Source: Acidobacteriota bacterium (lineage in GTDB: Bacteria > Acidobacteriota > UBA6911). From it: 62,640 bases of DNA. The notes under the pieces were generated by a model. The model saw only the letters and a list, made by a program, of their open reading frames with translations, made no database searches and was not told the DNA's origin. How positions within the stretch are numbered: the stretch's first letter is position 1; each line of letters starts with the position of its first letter. Location: assembly GCA_016929335.1 (NCBI GenBank), contig JAFGIY010000228.1:1-62640 (forward strand), read 5' to 3'. The translations under genes and the position numbers were made by a program. Shown here piece by piece: positions 46,152 to 54,648 of the stretch.

Positions 46152-46994
46152 TTATGCTTGGAATTTTTCTGTTTCGCCGGCCGTTAAGACTTCGTTGGCG
46201 GAACCTGTGCGATAGCCTTCAAGATCAAGGGTAACAAACTTATAGCCCAGTTTCTTGAATATGGGCACCAGGCGCGATGCCATTTCGGGATTTAGCGCCT
46301 TTCGAAGATCCTCCCGGCCGAATTCCAGACGCGCGAGCTGTTCATGATGCCTCACGCGAAAAATCCGGAAGCCCATCCGGCGCAGGGCTTCCTCCCCTTC
46401 ATCCACGATTTTCAGGTTTTCCGCCGTGATCTGAACGCCGTAGGGAATCCGTGATGCAAGGCATGCGGATGCCGGCAGATCGGCAGTCGGCAGTCCGGCA
46501 CGCCGCGAAAGCTCCCGGATTTCCTCCTTGCTCAATCCCGCTTCCATAAGGGGACTTCGCACCTTGTGTCTTTGTGCCGCTTTTCTGCCCGGCCGGAAGT
46601 CGTCCAGATCGTCGGCATTTAGTCCGTCCAATAGGGTGGCAGAGCCGAATTCCCGGGCTATCGCGCCGAGCTTCGTGAACAGCTCATCCTTGCAGTAAAA
46701 GCATCGATCGAAAGGATTGTTGATGTATTCCGCCCTTTCCAATTCCTGGGAATATATGACTTTGTGCGCAATACCGGTTTGGCGCACAATATCCGCAGCC
46801 ATTCTACGCTGATGCGAAGGAACGGAGGGACTCTCCGCAGTGACAGCCAGAGCCCGTCCTCCCAGCACTGTGTGCGCCTTGTATGCCAGATAGGTGCTGT
46901 CGACGCCGCCGCTGAAAGCAATCACGACCGGAGCCAGACTCCTCAGTAAATCCTCAAGCCTTTGTTCTTTTTCTTCCAATGTCATATATTCCAT
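46152..46994 (-). CDS. larE: LarE-type ATP-dependent sulfur transferase
   Basis: 280 residues. PP-loop ATPase motif SGGVDSTYLAYKA (29-41). 'FDRCFYCKDELFTKL' and 'LPASACLASRIPYG' carry cysteines; the latter aligns in position with the sacrificial Cys of Lactiplantibacillus LarE. LarE adds sulfur to the pyridinium cofactor (nickel-pincer nucleotide) used by lactate racemase LarA. The other lar genes (larA, larB, larC) are not here, so its target may be something else. It starts about 50 bases after the HAD gene on the same strand and may share its transcript. Family assignment is sure, pathway less so. Confidence 0.9.
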   Translation of the reverse strand: MEYMTLEEKEQRLEDLLRSLAPVVIAFSGGVDSTYLAYKAHTVLGGRALAVTAESPSVPSHQRRMAADIVRQTGIAHKVIYSQELERAEYINNPFDRCFYCKDELFTKLGAIAREFGSATLLDGLNADDLDDFRPGRKAAQRHKVRSPLMEAGLSKEEIRELSRRAGLPTADLPASACLASRIPYGVQITAENLKIVDEGEEALRRMGFRIFRVRHHEQLARLEFGREDLRKALNPEMASRLVPIFKKLGYKFVTLDLEGYRTGSANEVLTAGETEKFQA

Positions 46995-47045
46995 TTTACC
47001 ACACTGATTTTTGGCGCTTTGAAGCGAGTCCCGAAATTGCCGAAA

Positions 47046-47744
47046 CTAATCAAGATGCCGAAGGGCAAGAGTATCCGCCTGCGCTATCCTGTCAGACAAA
47101 TTTGAAAGAGAATGCGCCTGAAAATCAGCTCCGGATAATCCGGAATGATCTCGAATTCCCCAACCGCAGCCGACAGATAAAACATTCACTGCCCGTGCGG
47201 ATTGGAATGTATCCGGACGTGTTCCCAGGACCAGTGTTTCGCTCGGATTTGCCTCGCCCTGGCGCATAATTTCCAGCATCATTTCCTCGGCTCCTCCCAT
47301 GCCGTACTCTTCCGTGCACAGCGAGATTTGAAAAAGGTCATCCAATGGATGCCGGTCCATCACCGAGATCATGTAATCCCTGCTCGATTCAGCGCCGAGC
47401 GCAACACAAAAATCTTCCCGTCTTAAATTCATTATGAATTCCCGCATGCCCGGATAGAGCCTTCCTGTCCCTGATTCGATAAGACGGATTTCATGGATCG
47501 CATAGGCACCCGGCAACTGATCAAGGCTTTGTTCATCCAGCCCCGGATCCATTTGCTGAATCCACTGAAAGCCGTAATCCCGGAAGCCTGCTTCCGCATC
47601 AGAGATTTCCGGCAGCCGGATGCTCTGGGGAATCAGGTCGGCAAGCGCAATCAGACTCTGCCGCAGAGCCTGCACCTTGAGGAAAGAGCAGTCAAAAACA
47701 AGATAGTCAAGATCAAAAATTAGCAATCGGATATGCCGCAACAC
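47046..47744 (-). CDS. Divergent HAD-like protein
   Basis: 232 residues. The HAD motif I reads FDLDYLVFD: both Asp are present but the usual Gly after them is Tyr. The helical cap follows (SLIALADLIPQSIRLPE). Motif II is GAESSRD where a Thr or Ser is expected. The motif III lysine is missing (GMGGAEEMM). Motif IV reads LGTRPDTFQSARA where GDS(x)xD is normal. The fold is thus kept but phosphatase chemistry is doubtful. A GTG start lies after AGGCAGG. It lies between larE and the LysW-like gene. Confidence 0.72.
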   Translation of the reverse strand: MLRHIRLLIFDLDYLVFDCSFLKVQALRQSLIALADLIPQSIRLPEISDAEAGFRDYGFQWIQQMDPGLDEQSLDQLPGAYAIHEIRLIESGTGRLYPGMREFIMNLRREDFCVALGAESSRDYMISVMDRHPLDDLFQISLCTEEYGMGGAEEMMLEIMRQGEANPSETLVLGTRPDTFQSARAVNVLSVGCGWGIRDHSGLSGADFQAHSLSNLSDRIAQADTLALRHLD

Positions 47745-47837
47745 TCAGCAAGACCTGCCTTGGCTTATCAAGATAAAAAGCCCCCAATGCGGCGCGCGTG
47801 GTAGGAAAATAAGAGTCGGTCCTAGATCAATACTGAA

Positions 47838-48089
47838 TTAAACGTCATCGTCATCATCGTCTTCGTCGTCGAAGGAATCCTCGTCGTCCCATTCCTCCTC
47901 ATCATCCTCTTCATCGTCAAAACGATATTCGTCATCGTCCTCTTCGTCGTCAATAGGCGCAAGATCGAATTCTACCGGATCGATGGAAATCACCTCCAGT
48001 TCCACGCCGCATTCCGGACAGGTAATAATTTCTCCTATGTCCTCGAACTCTTCATCGATAATGGCTTCGCATTCCGGACAATAGCCCAC
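47838..48089 (-). CDS. LysW-like zinc-ribbon protein with poly-acidic tail
   Basis: 83 residues. The N-terminal half resembles LysW/ArgW, the amino-group carrier protein of AAA-type lysine/arginine synthesis: CPEC (residues 4-7), a linker of about 16 residues, CPECGVELEVISIDPVEF. The carrier C-terminus, EDWGE with a terminal Glu that is amide-bonded to substrate, is missing. In its place are about 38 residues that are almost wholly Asp and Glu with a few Tyr, Phe and Trp. It has a GTG start with GGAGGG six bases upstream. The tail may bind metal or basic partners. No other AAA-pathway gene (lysX, lysZ, lysY) is seen nearby. Confidence 0.8.
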   Translation of the reverse strand: MGYCPECEAIIDEEFEDIGEIITCPECGVELEVISIDPVEFDLAPIDDEEDDDEYRFDDEEDDEEEWDDEDSFDDEDDDDDDV

Positions 48090-48291
48090 GGTATACCCTC
48101 CAATAAATACAATCCCGGATACCGAAATGATCTAGAATTTCGGCATATGGGAAATTATTAGCACCCGAAAATTATAAGGTCAAATCAATTTGTCCGAGGT
48201 CGTTTCTTTGAGACCTCCCGATCTATGTGCTACCATTTTGACATGTCGGACGTCAAGAAAGTTTCATAGACCACCGCGACCGGGAGACTTG

Positions 48292-49374
48292 ATGATGAAT
48301 TCAACCAGAATCATACGAATTGCGTTATCGCTTGGCTTTGTACTCACTCTGGTCGCAGCCTGCCATACCGACTGGATTACTCATCTTTCGGTCCATCCGG
48401 CCTTTGCATTGGATTCCTTCCAAAAACAGCCGCCGCGCCAAAAAGAACCGAAAGCACCCACCGACCAGCCGGAGAACGAGGAAGTCATCAAAGCACAATC
48501 TTCCATCTCCGTTTCGGTGGATCTGGTTTCGCTCCAGGTTCTGGTCACGGATACCAAAGGCAATGTTCTCACCGGATTAAGACCTGAGAACTTTACCATC
48601 TATGAAGATAACGTCAAGCAAGAGATATCGAATTTTTCTTCCATCGAATCCAATATCACCGTTGTTATGCTGGTGGAATTCAGCAGAAATGTTGAATATT
48701 TCATAACCGACGTATGGAACGCAATGTATGCCTTCGCGAATACCCTTCGCAAGGACGATTGGGTCGCCGTAATCGGCTACGATATGCGCCCGACTATTTT
48801 GTGCGATTTCACGCAAGACCGGAAAGAGATCTACGATGCGCTGAGGCGTTTCACGATTCCGGTTTCAGATGACAGCAACCTTTCCGATGCCCTGATCGAC
48901 GCTCTGGACCGGACCGATGAAATCGAGGGTAAAGTAGCCATTCTTTTGCTCAGCACAGGACTGGATACTTTCAGCAGGCATACATACGAAGACGCTTTGA
49001 ATAAGTGCAAGGAATCCAATGCTTCGGTTTATGCAATCAGCCTCGGGCAATACTTCCGTCTTTATCTTGAAAGCCTGGGATACAGGATAGACATCGATCT
49101 TCTGATGGCGGACAACCGGCTTAAATCGTTCGCGGATTTCACCGGCGGCGCAGCCTATTTCCCTCGCTTTCAGACGGAACTTCCCGCCATCTTCAACAAC
49201 ATTTCTCAGCTGCTCCGAAGTCAATACAGCATCGCCTATGCTTCAAGCAACACGAAAAAGGACGGCAAATTACGAAAAATCCGCGTGGATGTGGACTCCA
49301 AACTCACCGACGCCAAAGGAAAGCCGCTCAAATTGAAAGTGGTTCACCGCAAGGGCTATGTAGCCAAAGACTGA
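48292..49374 (+). CDS. Exported VWA-like lipoprotein, copy 3 with degenerate metal site
   Basis: 360 residues from the ATG at 48292 (GGGAG six bases before). The N-terminus has a lipobox LVAAC, so a lipoprotein is likely. The fold matches the two VWA proteins at 41334-43281: 'ISVSVDLVSLQVLVTD', 'NFTIYEDNVKQEISNFSSIE', and 'LLRSQYSIAYASSN' near the end. The MIDAS motif is EFSRN instead of DxSxS, and the second site that reads TDGED in the other copies reads STGLD. Metal binding through MIDAS is therefore probably lost. Separate from the tandem pair by about 5 kb. Confidence 0.88.
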   Translation: MMNSTRIIRIALSLGFVLTLVAACHTDWITHLSVHPAFALDSFQKQPPRQKEPKAPTDQPENEEVIKAQSSISVSVDLVSLQVLVTDTKGNVLTGLRPENFTIYEDNVKQEISNFSSIESNITVVMLVEFSRNVEYFITDVWNAMYAFANTLRKDDWVAVIGYDMRPTILCDFTQDRKEIYDALRRFTIPVSDDSNLSDALIDALDRTDEIEGKVAILLLSTGLDTFSRHTYEDALNKCKESNASVYAISLGQYFRLYLESLGYRIDIDLLMADNRLKSFADFTGGAAYFPRFQTELPAIFNNISQLLRSQYSIAYASSNTKKDGKLRKIRVDVDSKLTDAKGKPLKLKVVHRKGYVAKD

Positions 49375-49429
49375 TCTCTTTCTGTCTGAAGCATGTTCCT
49401 GATTTCGACTCTTCAGCTATTAAGGAACG

Positions 49430-49888
49430 CTATGAGAAGAGCAGCCCCATGCGGTAGGCATCCTCTCTGCCCTGGTAATAGCCGGATACAATCTCCAGAT
49501 ATTGATACTGCAATTTCTCATATAGACGCTGCGCCGGAAGGTTCTGCGTGCTGACTTCCAATATTGCGGCTTCTACCCTTTTCCTCTTCAACTCTCTGTG
49601 AAGAGCTTTCATAAGCGAAGTCCCGATTCTGCATTTCCTCGCATCCGGAATGACATCCAGCGTAATCACATGAGCACAAGAGGATGTTTCCATTCGGGCT
49701 ACGGCAAATCCAAGAATCCTTCCGAGTCCTTCAGCCACTCGTGTTATGCTCTTTGGGTGATTTAGGTGGTAAGCCAGCTCGGCCCGGGAGAATGCGATAT
49801 CTGCCGGGAAACAAATGCGGTCGATCTGGCATAGGGTTTCAAGATCGGATTTTTTGAAGTTGCGTATTCTTAGCGCCATCCCCGGCAT
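49430..49888 (-). CDS. GNAT-family N-acetyltransferase (RimI-like)
   Basis: 152 residues from the ATG at 49888 (MPGMALRIRNFKKSDLETLC). The fold shows the GNAT pattern: 'ICFPADIAFSRAELAYHL', 'ILGFAVARMETSSCAHVITLDVIPDARKCRIGTSLMKAL' with the acetyl-CoA loop (RKCRIG, a weak form of Q/RxxGxG/A), and 'LEVSTQNLPAQRLYEKLQYQYLEIVSGYY'. RimI-like enzymes acetylate protein N-termini. A longer frame starts upstream but covers the NUDIX gene. TATAAT occurs a few bases ahead of the ATG. Confidence 0.88.
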   Translation of the reverse strand: MPGMALRIRNFKKSDLETLCQIDRICFPADIAFSRAELAYHLNHPKSITRVAEGLGRILGFAVARMETSSCAHVITLDVIPDARKCRIGTSLMKALHRELKRKRVEAAILEVSTQNLPAQRLYEKLQYQYLEIVSGYYQGREDAYRMGLLFS

Positions 49889-49957
49889 GCTGCTATTATA
49901 CTTCCTCTCCTTGAGGAGAGGGAATGCGACAGATTCACTCCTGACAGGGCAGATTCT

Positions 49958-50536
49958 ATGCACTCCGACGCGCATATTCATGCGGTTCTCCAGCACGCCC
50001 CGGATTCCGAATGGGCAAAATTCTGCCCGCGCTGCGGTTGCACACTTGAGGAGCGCTATCTTGAAGCCGAACAACACAGGAGAAAAATCTGCACCGGTTG
50101 TGGTTTCATTTTTTATCTCAATCCGAAAGTCGTCGCCGGCGCCATCCCCCGCCAGCAAGACCGCATCTGGCTGGCTCGCCGCAATATCGAACCTTCATCC
50201 GGCAGCTGGACATTTCCGGCCGGGTATGTCGATTTGGGCGAAAGCGTTCCGGATGCTGCCATACGTGAAACGCGCGAGGAGACATTGCTCGACATTCGCC
50301 TGGACGGGCTTTTGAACGTTTATTCCTATGCCGATGCGGGCGTTGTGTTGGTCGCGTATTGCGCCACTGTTATTGGCGGCGTTGCAGGTATTACGCCCGA
50401 AAGCCGGGAGGTCCGGGATTTTTCCATCGAAGACATCCCCTGGACTGAGCTCGCATTCCGATCGACTCGCGATGCTCTAACCGACTATTTACATTTCGAC
50501 AAGACGGGGAACAAACGATTTGCGATCCGGAGATGA
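49958..50536 (+). CDS. NUDIX hydrolase with N-terminal zinc ribbon
   Basis: 192 residues. An N-terminal zinc ribbon (FCPRCGCTLEERYLE, then KICTGCGFI) is followed by a NUDIX domain (about residues 55-180). The NUDIX box GYVDLGESVPDAAIRETREE matches the pattern except that Gly near the end is Leu. This combination resembles NudC-like and ADP-ribose pyrophosphatase families; the substrate is uncertain. The gene is divergent from the GNAT gene with 69 bases between starts. Its 3' end precedes a hairpin repeat. Confidence 0.9.
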   Translation: MHSDAHIHAVLQHAPDSEWAKFCPRCGCTLEERYLEAEQHRRKICTGCGFIFYLNPKVVAGAIPRQQDRIWLARRNIEPSSGSWTFPAGYVDLGESVPDAAIRETREETLLDIRLDGLLNVYSYADAGVVLVAYCATVIGGVAGITPESREVRDFSIEDIPWTELAFRSTRDALTDYLHFDKTGNKRFAIRR

Positions 50537-50552
50537 ATTGAAGACTGACCCC

Positions 50553-50633
50553 GCATTATTCCCGAAGTTTCGCCGCGAGGCGGCGCAGACGGACATGGAT
50601 GAGTCGGCGCAGCGGAAGCTTCAAGAATAATGC
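50553..50633. repeat. Short hairpin element sharing the 181-bp element's ends
   Basis: An 81-bp imperfect palindrome: GCATTATTC at the left and GAATAATGC at the right, then CCGAAG/CTTCAA and further pairing with a central GGCGGCGCAGACGG region. Its right half read in reverse begins GCATTATTCTTGAAGCTTCC, which closely matches the left end of the copy at 62558 (GCATTATTCATGAAGCTTCT). It lies between the NUDIX and metG genes, which read the same way. Confidence 0.7.
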
Positions 50634-50709
50634 TTCAAGGACGCTTCGGATTGCATGCAGAATTTCCATTTGATCTGAATACAGTCAGAAAGGATATTCA
50701 CGCGACGCT

Positions 50710-52383
50710 ATGGCTGAAAAGATACTTGTAACTGCCGCCCTGCCCTATGCAAACGGCCCATTGCATATCGGGCACCTTGCCGGAGCCTATATCCCCGCTG
50801 ATGTCTACGTGCGCTATCAGCGGCTGAAAGGCTCCGATGTTCTTTTTATATGTGGATCCGATGAACATGGAGTGCCGATCACGATCCGTGCTGATCGCGA
50901 AAACGTCACACCCAAGGAAATTGTGGACCGATACCATAGCTTGATGAAAAGAAGTTTTGAGCGCATTGGTGTGGCGTTCGACAATTATTCGCGCACTTCC
51001 CTGCCGCTGCATCATAAAATATCCCAGGATTTTTTTCTCAACCTGTACCGCAAGGGATATGTCAGCGAGCAGTCTGTTCAGCAGTATTATTGCCCCACCT
51101 GCAAGCGCTTTCTGCCGGACCGCTATATAGAAGGCGAGTGTCCCTTATGCCATAAGCAGGAAGCACGGGGAGATCAGTGCGAATCCTGCGGGCGCTGGCT
51201 CGAACCCGATCAGCTCATCACACCGAAATGCAAAATTTGCGGCTCTGCTCCTGATTTTCGAACAACCAAACACTGGTACTTTAAGCTGTCCGAGTTTCAA
51301 AAAAGGCTCGAGGACTGGCAATCTTCCAAAACCGATTGGAAGAACAACGTCCGCGAATTCTGCTCAGGCTGGTTCCAGGAAGGCCTTACCGACAGGCCTA
51401 TCACCCGGGACATAGACTGGGGAATCCCCGTGCCGCTGCCGGACGCAGAGGGTAAAGTGCTCTATGTCTGGTTCGACGCTCCTATCGGATATATTTCATC
51501 ATCCGTAGAATGGGCGCAAAATCAGGGCAAACCCGAGCGCTGGCGCGATTACTGGCTGGATCCCAAAACAAAGCTGGTTCATTTTATAGGCAAGGATAAT
51601 ATTGTCTTTCACGCCATCGTCTGGCCGGCTACGCTCATGGCACACGGAGATTTCATCTTACCCGCTCAAATACCCGCTAACGAATTTCTGAACATCGAGG
51701 GTAGAAAAATTTCCACCAGCCGCAACTGGGCGGTCTGGGTGGACGAATATCTGGACGAGTTTCCACCTGATCCTTTGCGCTATTGCTTTGAGGCGAACGC
51801 CCCCGAAAGCAAAGATGCGGATTTTACATGGAAGGACTTTCAGACTCGAAACAACAGTGAGCTTGCCGATGTAATCGGAAACCTCGTCAATCGCTGTCTC
51901 TCCTTCGTCGAAAAGCACTTCGAAGCCAAGGTGCCTTCGCCCGGAGAACTCTGCGATGCAGACCGCGCTGTTTTCACGGCGATTGCCGAATCCATAAACA
52001 GAATAGGCTCGGCATTGGAAGATTTCCAGGTCCGGAGAGCTACGGCCGAGTTGATGGATTTGGCTCGTCTCGGGAATAAGTATTTCAATGATGCCGCGCC
52101 GTGGACCGCGTTGAAAAGCGACCGGACGCGCTGTGCCACCATTCTGAACACAGCCATCCAGCTTCAGGCGGCCCTTGCCGTGCTTATGGAACCCTTTCTG
52201 CCCTTCTCGGCCGAAAAGCTCTGGCGCATGCTGAATGCCCCCGGTTCACACCGGAACCGGCGGTGGCATGATATTTCCGGTCTAAGACTTCCGGACCATC
52301 ATCCGCTGGGAAAGCGTGAAATACTCTTCTCAAAGATAGAAGACGCTGTCATTGAAGCGCAGATCGCCAAACTCCATGCCTGA
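50710..52383 (+). CDS. metG: Methionyl-tRNA synthetase
   Basis: 557 residues. It has the class I HIGH motif (HIGHLAGAYIPAD, residue about 19) and the KMSKS equivalent KISTS (about residue 334). A zinc knuckle with two CxxC pairs (YYCPTCKRF, GECPLCHKQ) plus DQCESCG marks the MetG2/archaeal-like form. The C-terminal anticodon-binding domain is full length but the protein ends without the dimerisation domain. It charges tRNA-Met in the cytoplasm. A weak AAGGA is 14 bases before the ATG. Confidence 0.97.
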   Translation: MAEKILVTAALPYANGPLHIGHLAGAYIPADVYVRYQRLKGSDVLFICGSDEHGVPITIRADRENVTPKEIVDRYHSLMKRSFERIGVAFDNYSRTSLPLHHKISQDFFLNLYRKGYVSEQSVQQYYCPTCKRFLPDRYIEGECPLCHKQEARGDQCESCGRWLEPDQLITPKCKICGSAPDFRTTKHWYFKLSEFQKRLEDWQSSKTDWKNNVREFCSGWFQEGLTDRPITRDIDWGIPVPLPDAEGKVLYVWFDAPIGYISSSVEWAQNQGKPERWRDYWLDPKTKLVHFIGKDNIVFHAIVWPATLMAHGDFILPAQIPANEFLNIEGRKISTSRNWAVWVDEYLDEFPPDPLRYCFEANAPESKDADFTWKDFQTRNNSELADVIGNLVNRCLSFVEKHFEAKVPSPGELCDADRAVFTAIAESINRIGSALEDFQVRRATAELMDLARLGNKYFNDAAPWTALKSDRTRCATILNTAIQLQAALAVLMEPFLPFSAEKLWRMLNAPGSHRNRRWHDISGLRLPDHHPLGKREILFSKIEDAVIEAQIAKLHA

Positions 52384-52625
52384 TTGATGATTGGCGATTG
52401 ACGAATATAACCTATGGCTGCCTGGCACGGTTCGAGGCCACAACCAAATAGCCAATGTCACCGATATCCGCGTGCCTTCAGCTGTCAGCATTCAGCATCT
52501 TTGTCTATCACAATTATTTCCGGCCTGTTTTAAGGAGAAAACTCCTTTGCAAAACGAACAGAAATTATGCATGAAAACTCTGCGGGCAAAGGCTGTTTAG
52601 TATGGGCTACAATCGTCAATCACAG
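52384..52625. other. Intergenic region with TTGACGA-type motifs at both ends
   Basis: Just after metG a GATTGGCGATTGACGAAT motif occurs, and just before the ribB end CAATCGTCAATCACAG occurs in inverse. These match the repeat units at 18640-18714. Between them is no gene; AAGGAG-AAAA-CTCCTT near 52531-52546 is a small hairpin. The pair may mark a terminator or an insertion scar. Confidence 0.45.
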
Positions 52626-53741
52626 ATGGACCTGGTCAACAACCGCAATCCCGTACCCGTGCAGGCCCACGATCTTCTTTGGATGATTGGTTAGCAGCCG
52701 GATTTTGTGAACGCCGAGGCCTCTGAGAATTTGCGCCCCTATGCCGTAAATGCGGAGATCGATGTCGGGAGTGGCAGGCGCCGCTTCCCTGATGCCGGCG
52801 CCTGAATCCTGAATTGCATAAGATCTGATTTCATCAACAAGATTGCCGCCTTTTTCCTCCTGCCGGAGGTAAACCAGAACTCCGCGCCCTTCCTCCTGAA
52901 TCGTTTTAAGGGCGGATCGCAGTTCGTTACGGCCGCCGCTGCGCAGAGAGTAGAAAACATCGCCCATCGTGGATTGCGAATGGACGCGGACCAGCACCGG
53001 TTCATCCGTGTCTACGGCACCTTTCACGAGGGCGATGTGATGATCCTGATCCAAAATATTTTCAAAAACCACTATTTTGAAATCCCCGAATTCAGTAGGG
53101 AACGCGGATTCGGCTACCGCCTTGACAAAGGTTTCGTTCCGCAGCCTGTATGCAATGATATCCGCAACCGTGACAAGCTTCAGGCTGTGTTGTTCAGCTA
53201 CCTGCATCAATTGTGGCACCCGCGCCATAGTCCCATCTTCGTTCATCACTTCACAGATAACACCTGCAGGATAGAGCCCCGCCAGTCGAGCCAGATCGAC
53301 GGATGCTTCCGTCTGTCCTGCGCGCACCAGTACGCCTCCGGAGCGGGCTCTCAAGGGAAAAATGTGTCCCGGCCGAGCCAGGTCCGATGGACGGGATTTC
53401 GGATCGATGGCCGTCAGGATGGTTTTAGCCCTGTCCGCAGCGGAAATTCCTGTTGTTACGCCATGACGCGATTCGATGGATACCGTGAAGGCCGTCCCGA
53501 ACTTGCTCGTATTTTCCCCGACCATCATCGGTATATGAAGCTCATCCAGTCTTTCACCCGTCAGGGCAAGGCAGATGAGGCCACGGCCGTATTTGGCCAT
53601 GAAGTTAATCATCTCCGGCGTAACCTTGACGGCAGCCGCGGTCAAGTCCCCTTCATTCTCGCGGTCTTCATCATCCACGACGATGACAATCTTTCCCAGG
53701 CGGATATCTTCGATGGCCTCTTCAACTGTGTTAAATCCCAA
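52620..53741 (-). CDS. ribB: 3,4-dihydroxy-2-butanone-4-phosphate synthase fused to a degenerate GTP cyclohydrolase II-like domain
   Basis: 373 residues. Residues 1-200 are RibB with its conserved [10 protein letters not shown] and GHIFPL/TEASVDL; this should make the four-carbon precursor of riboflavin. Residues about 210-373 resemble RibA (GTP cyclohydrolase II), but the zinc-binding cysteines (Cys54, 65, 67 in E. coli numbering) are Ser257, Ser268 and Gly270 (HSQSTMGDV ... LRSGGRNE). 'RQEEKGGNL' also departs from RQEGRGIGL. The D-x-R-x-Y segment (DLRIYGIGA) is kept. The second half is probably inactive as cyclohydrolase, as in RibBX proteins. A TTG start follows GAGGTG. Confidence 0.92.
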   Translation of the reverse strand: MGFNTVEEAIEDIRLGKIVIVVDDEDRENEGDLTAAAVKVTPEMINFMAKYGRGLICLALTGERLDELHIPMMVGENTSKFGTAFTVSIESRHGVTTGISAADRAKTILTAIDPKSRPSDLARPGHIFPLRARSGGVLVRAGQTEASVDLARLAGLYPAGVICEVMNEDGTMARVPQLMQVAEQHSLKLVTVADIIAYRLRNETFVKAVAESAFPTEFGDFKIVVFENILDQDHHIALVKGAVDTDEPVLVRVHSQSTMGDVFYSLRSGGRNELRSALKTIQEEGRGVLVYLRQEEKGGNLVDEIRSYAIQDSGAGIREAAPATPDIDLRIYGIGAQILRGLGVHKIRLLTNHPKKIVGLHGYGIAVVDQVHL

Positions 53742-53884
53742 TTCACACCTCTTTCGAAAAAATCTATTTTACTCACCAAGAGGGGTCAGCAGCAGAAAAA
53801 AATGACGGATTATGAAGGACGACTGACGAATTAGCTTCGGAAATGAAGTAGAATCAACAGCCGCTGATTGATGGGATTTGTCAT

Positions 53885-54595
53885 ATGATACGCGCAACGT
53901 TGATCTATCTGTTTATGGGCACATTCATCCTGCTGATAGCCCCCTTTGCAATGATTTGGGCGCTGATTACGGGAGATTCCCGGTCGATCTACCGCCTGGC
54001 CCGCTTTTGCATTCGAGCGTCCGGATGGATGGGGGGCATCAGGGTATCTGTAGAAGGGCGAGAAAAGATCGTTTCCGGCCAAACTTACGTCTTTCTTTCC
54101 AACCACCAGGGAAATTTCGATGGTCCGGTTTTGTGCCATGTCATTCCCCGCGACTGGAAGGCACTGATCAAAAAGGAAATGATGCGGCTTCCCATCCTCT
54201 CTCTCGTCCTGAAGCAGGTGCAGTTTGTTCCGATTGAACGCCTGAATCCCAAAAAGGCTCAGGAAGGAATAGAGCGAGGAGTGCAGCTGCTGAAAGAAGG
54301 AAAGTCCTTTATTGCCTTTCCGGAGGGAACAAGGAGCCGGGATGGACGATTAGGTGAATTTAAAAAGGGCGTTTTCATAATGGCCATAAAAGCCCGAACT
54401 CCGATCATGCCTGTTACCATTCTCGATAGCAACAAAGTCCAGCGCCCGGGAGAATATGGAATCCACCCGGGAATAATCCGGGTGATTTTTCATGATCCGA
54501 TTTCGACTGAGGGAATGGATTTGGAAGACCGCAATCGTGCGGTTCAGCTTACGCGCGAAGCAATTGCTTCCAGCCTCCCGACGCGATCCTCATAG
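53885..54595 (+). CDS. plsC: 1-acyl-sn-glycerol-3-phosphate acyltransferase
   Basis: 236 residues. An N-terminal membrane helix (MIRATLIYLFMGTFILLIAP) anchors a PlsC-type domain with the catalytic HX4D in NHQGNFDGP (residues about 77-85) and the FPEGTRSRDG motif (about 145-155). It adds an acyl chain to lysophosphatidic acid on the membrane. 143 bases separate it from the divergent ribB. Downstream is a convergent secreted protein gene. Confidence 0.93.
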   Translation: MIRATLIYLFMGTFILLIAPFAMIWALITGDSRSIYRLARFCIRASGWMGGIRVSVEGREKIVSGQTYVFLSNHQGNFDGPVLCHVIPRDWKALIKKEMMRLPILSLVLKQVQFVPIERLNPKKAQEGIERGVQLLKEGKSFIAFPEGTRSRDGRLGEFKKGVFIMAIKARTPIMPVTILDSNKVQRPGEYGIHPGIIRVIFHDPISTEGMDLEDRNRAVQLTREAIASSLPTRSS

Positions 54596-54648
54596 CTTAA
54601 AATGAGTCCATAACTCAAAACCGCGAAGATTCTAAGAAAAATGGTTGA

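Noticed and set aside
49889..50158. N-terminal extension of the GNAT protein by about 90 residues
   Set aside because: The extension is antisense to the NUDIX gene start, has no family similarity, and the GNAT fold begins at the ATG at 49888.
52974..53834. Long plus-strand frame (286 codons) antisense to ribB
   Set aside because: RibB motifs on the minus strand are unmistakable and the antisense translation shows no domain.
53742..53884. FMN riboswitch upstream of ribB
   Set aside because: The conserved RFN blocks (AGGGGC..., GATTCGGTGA...) could not be found on the minus strand here or ahead of scpA/ribE.
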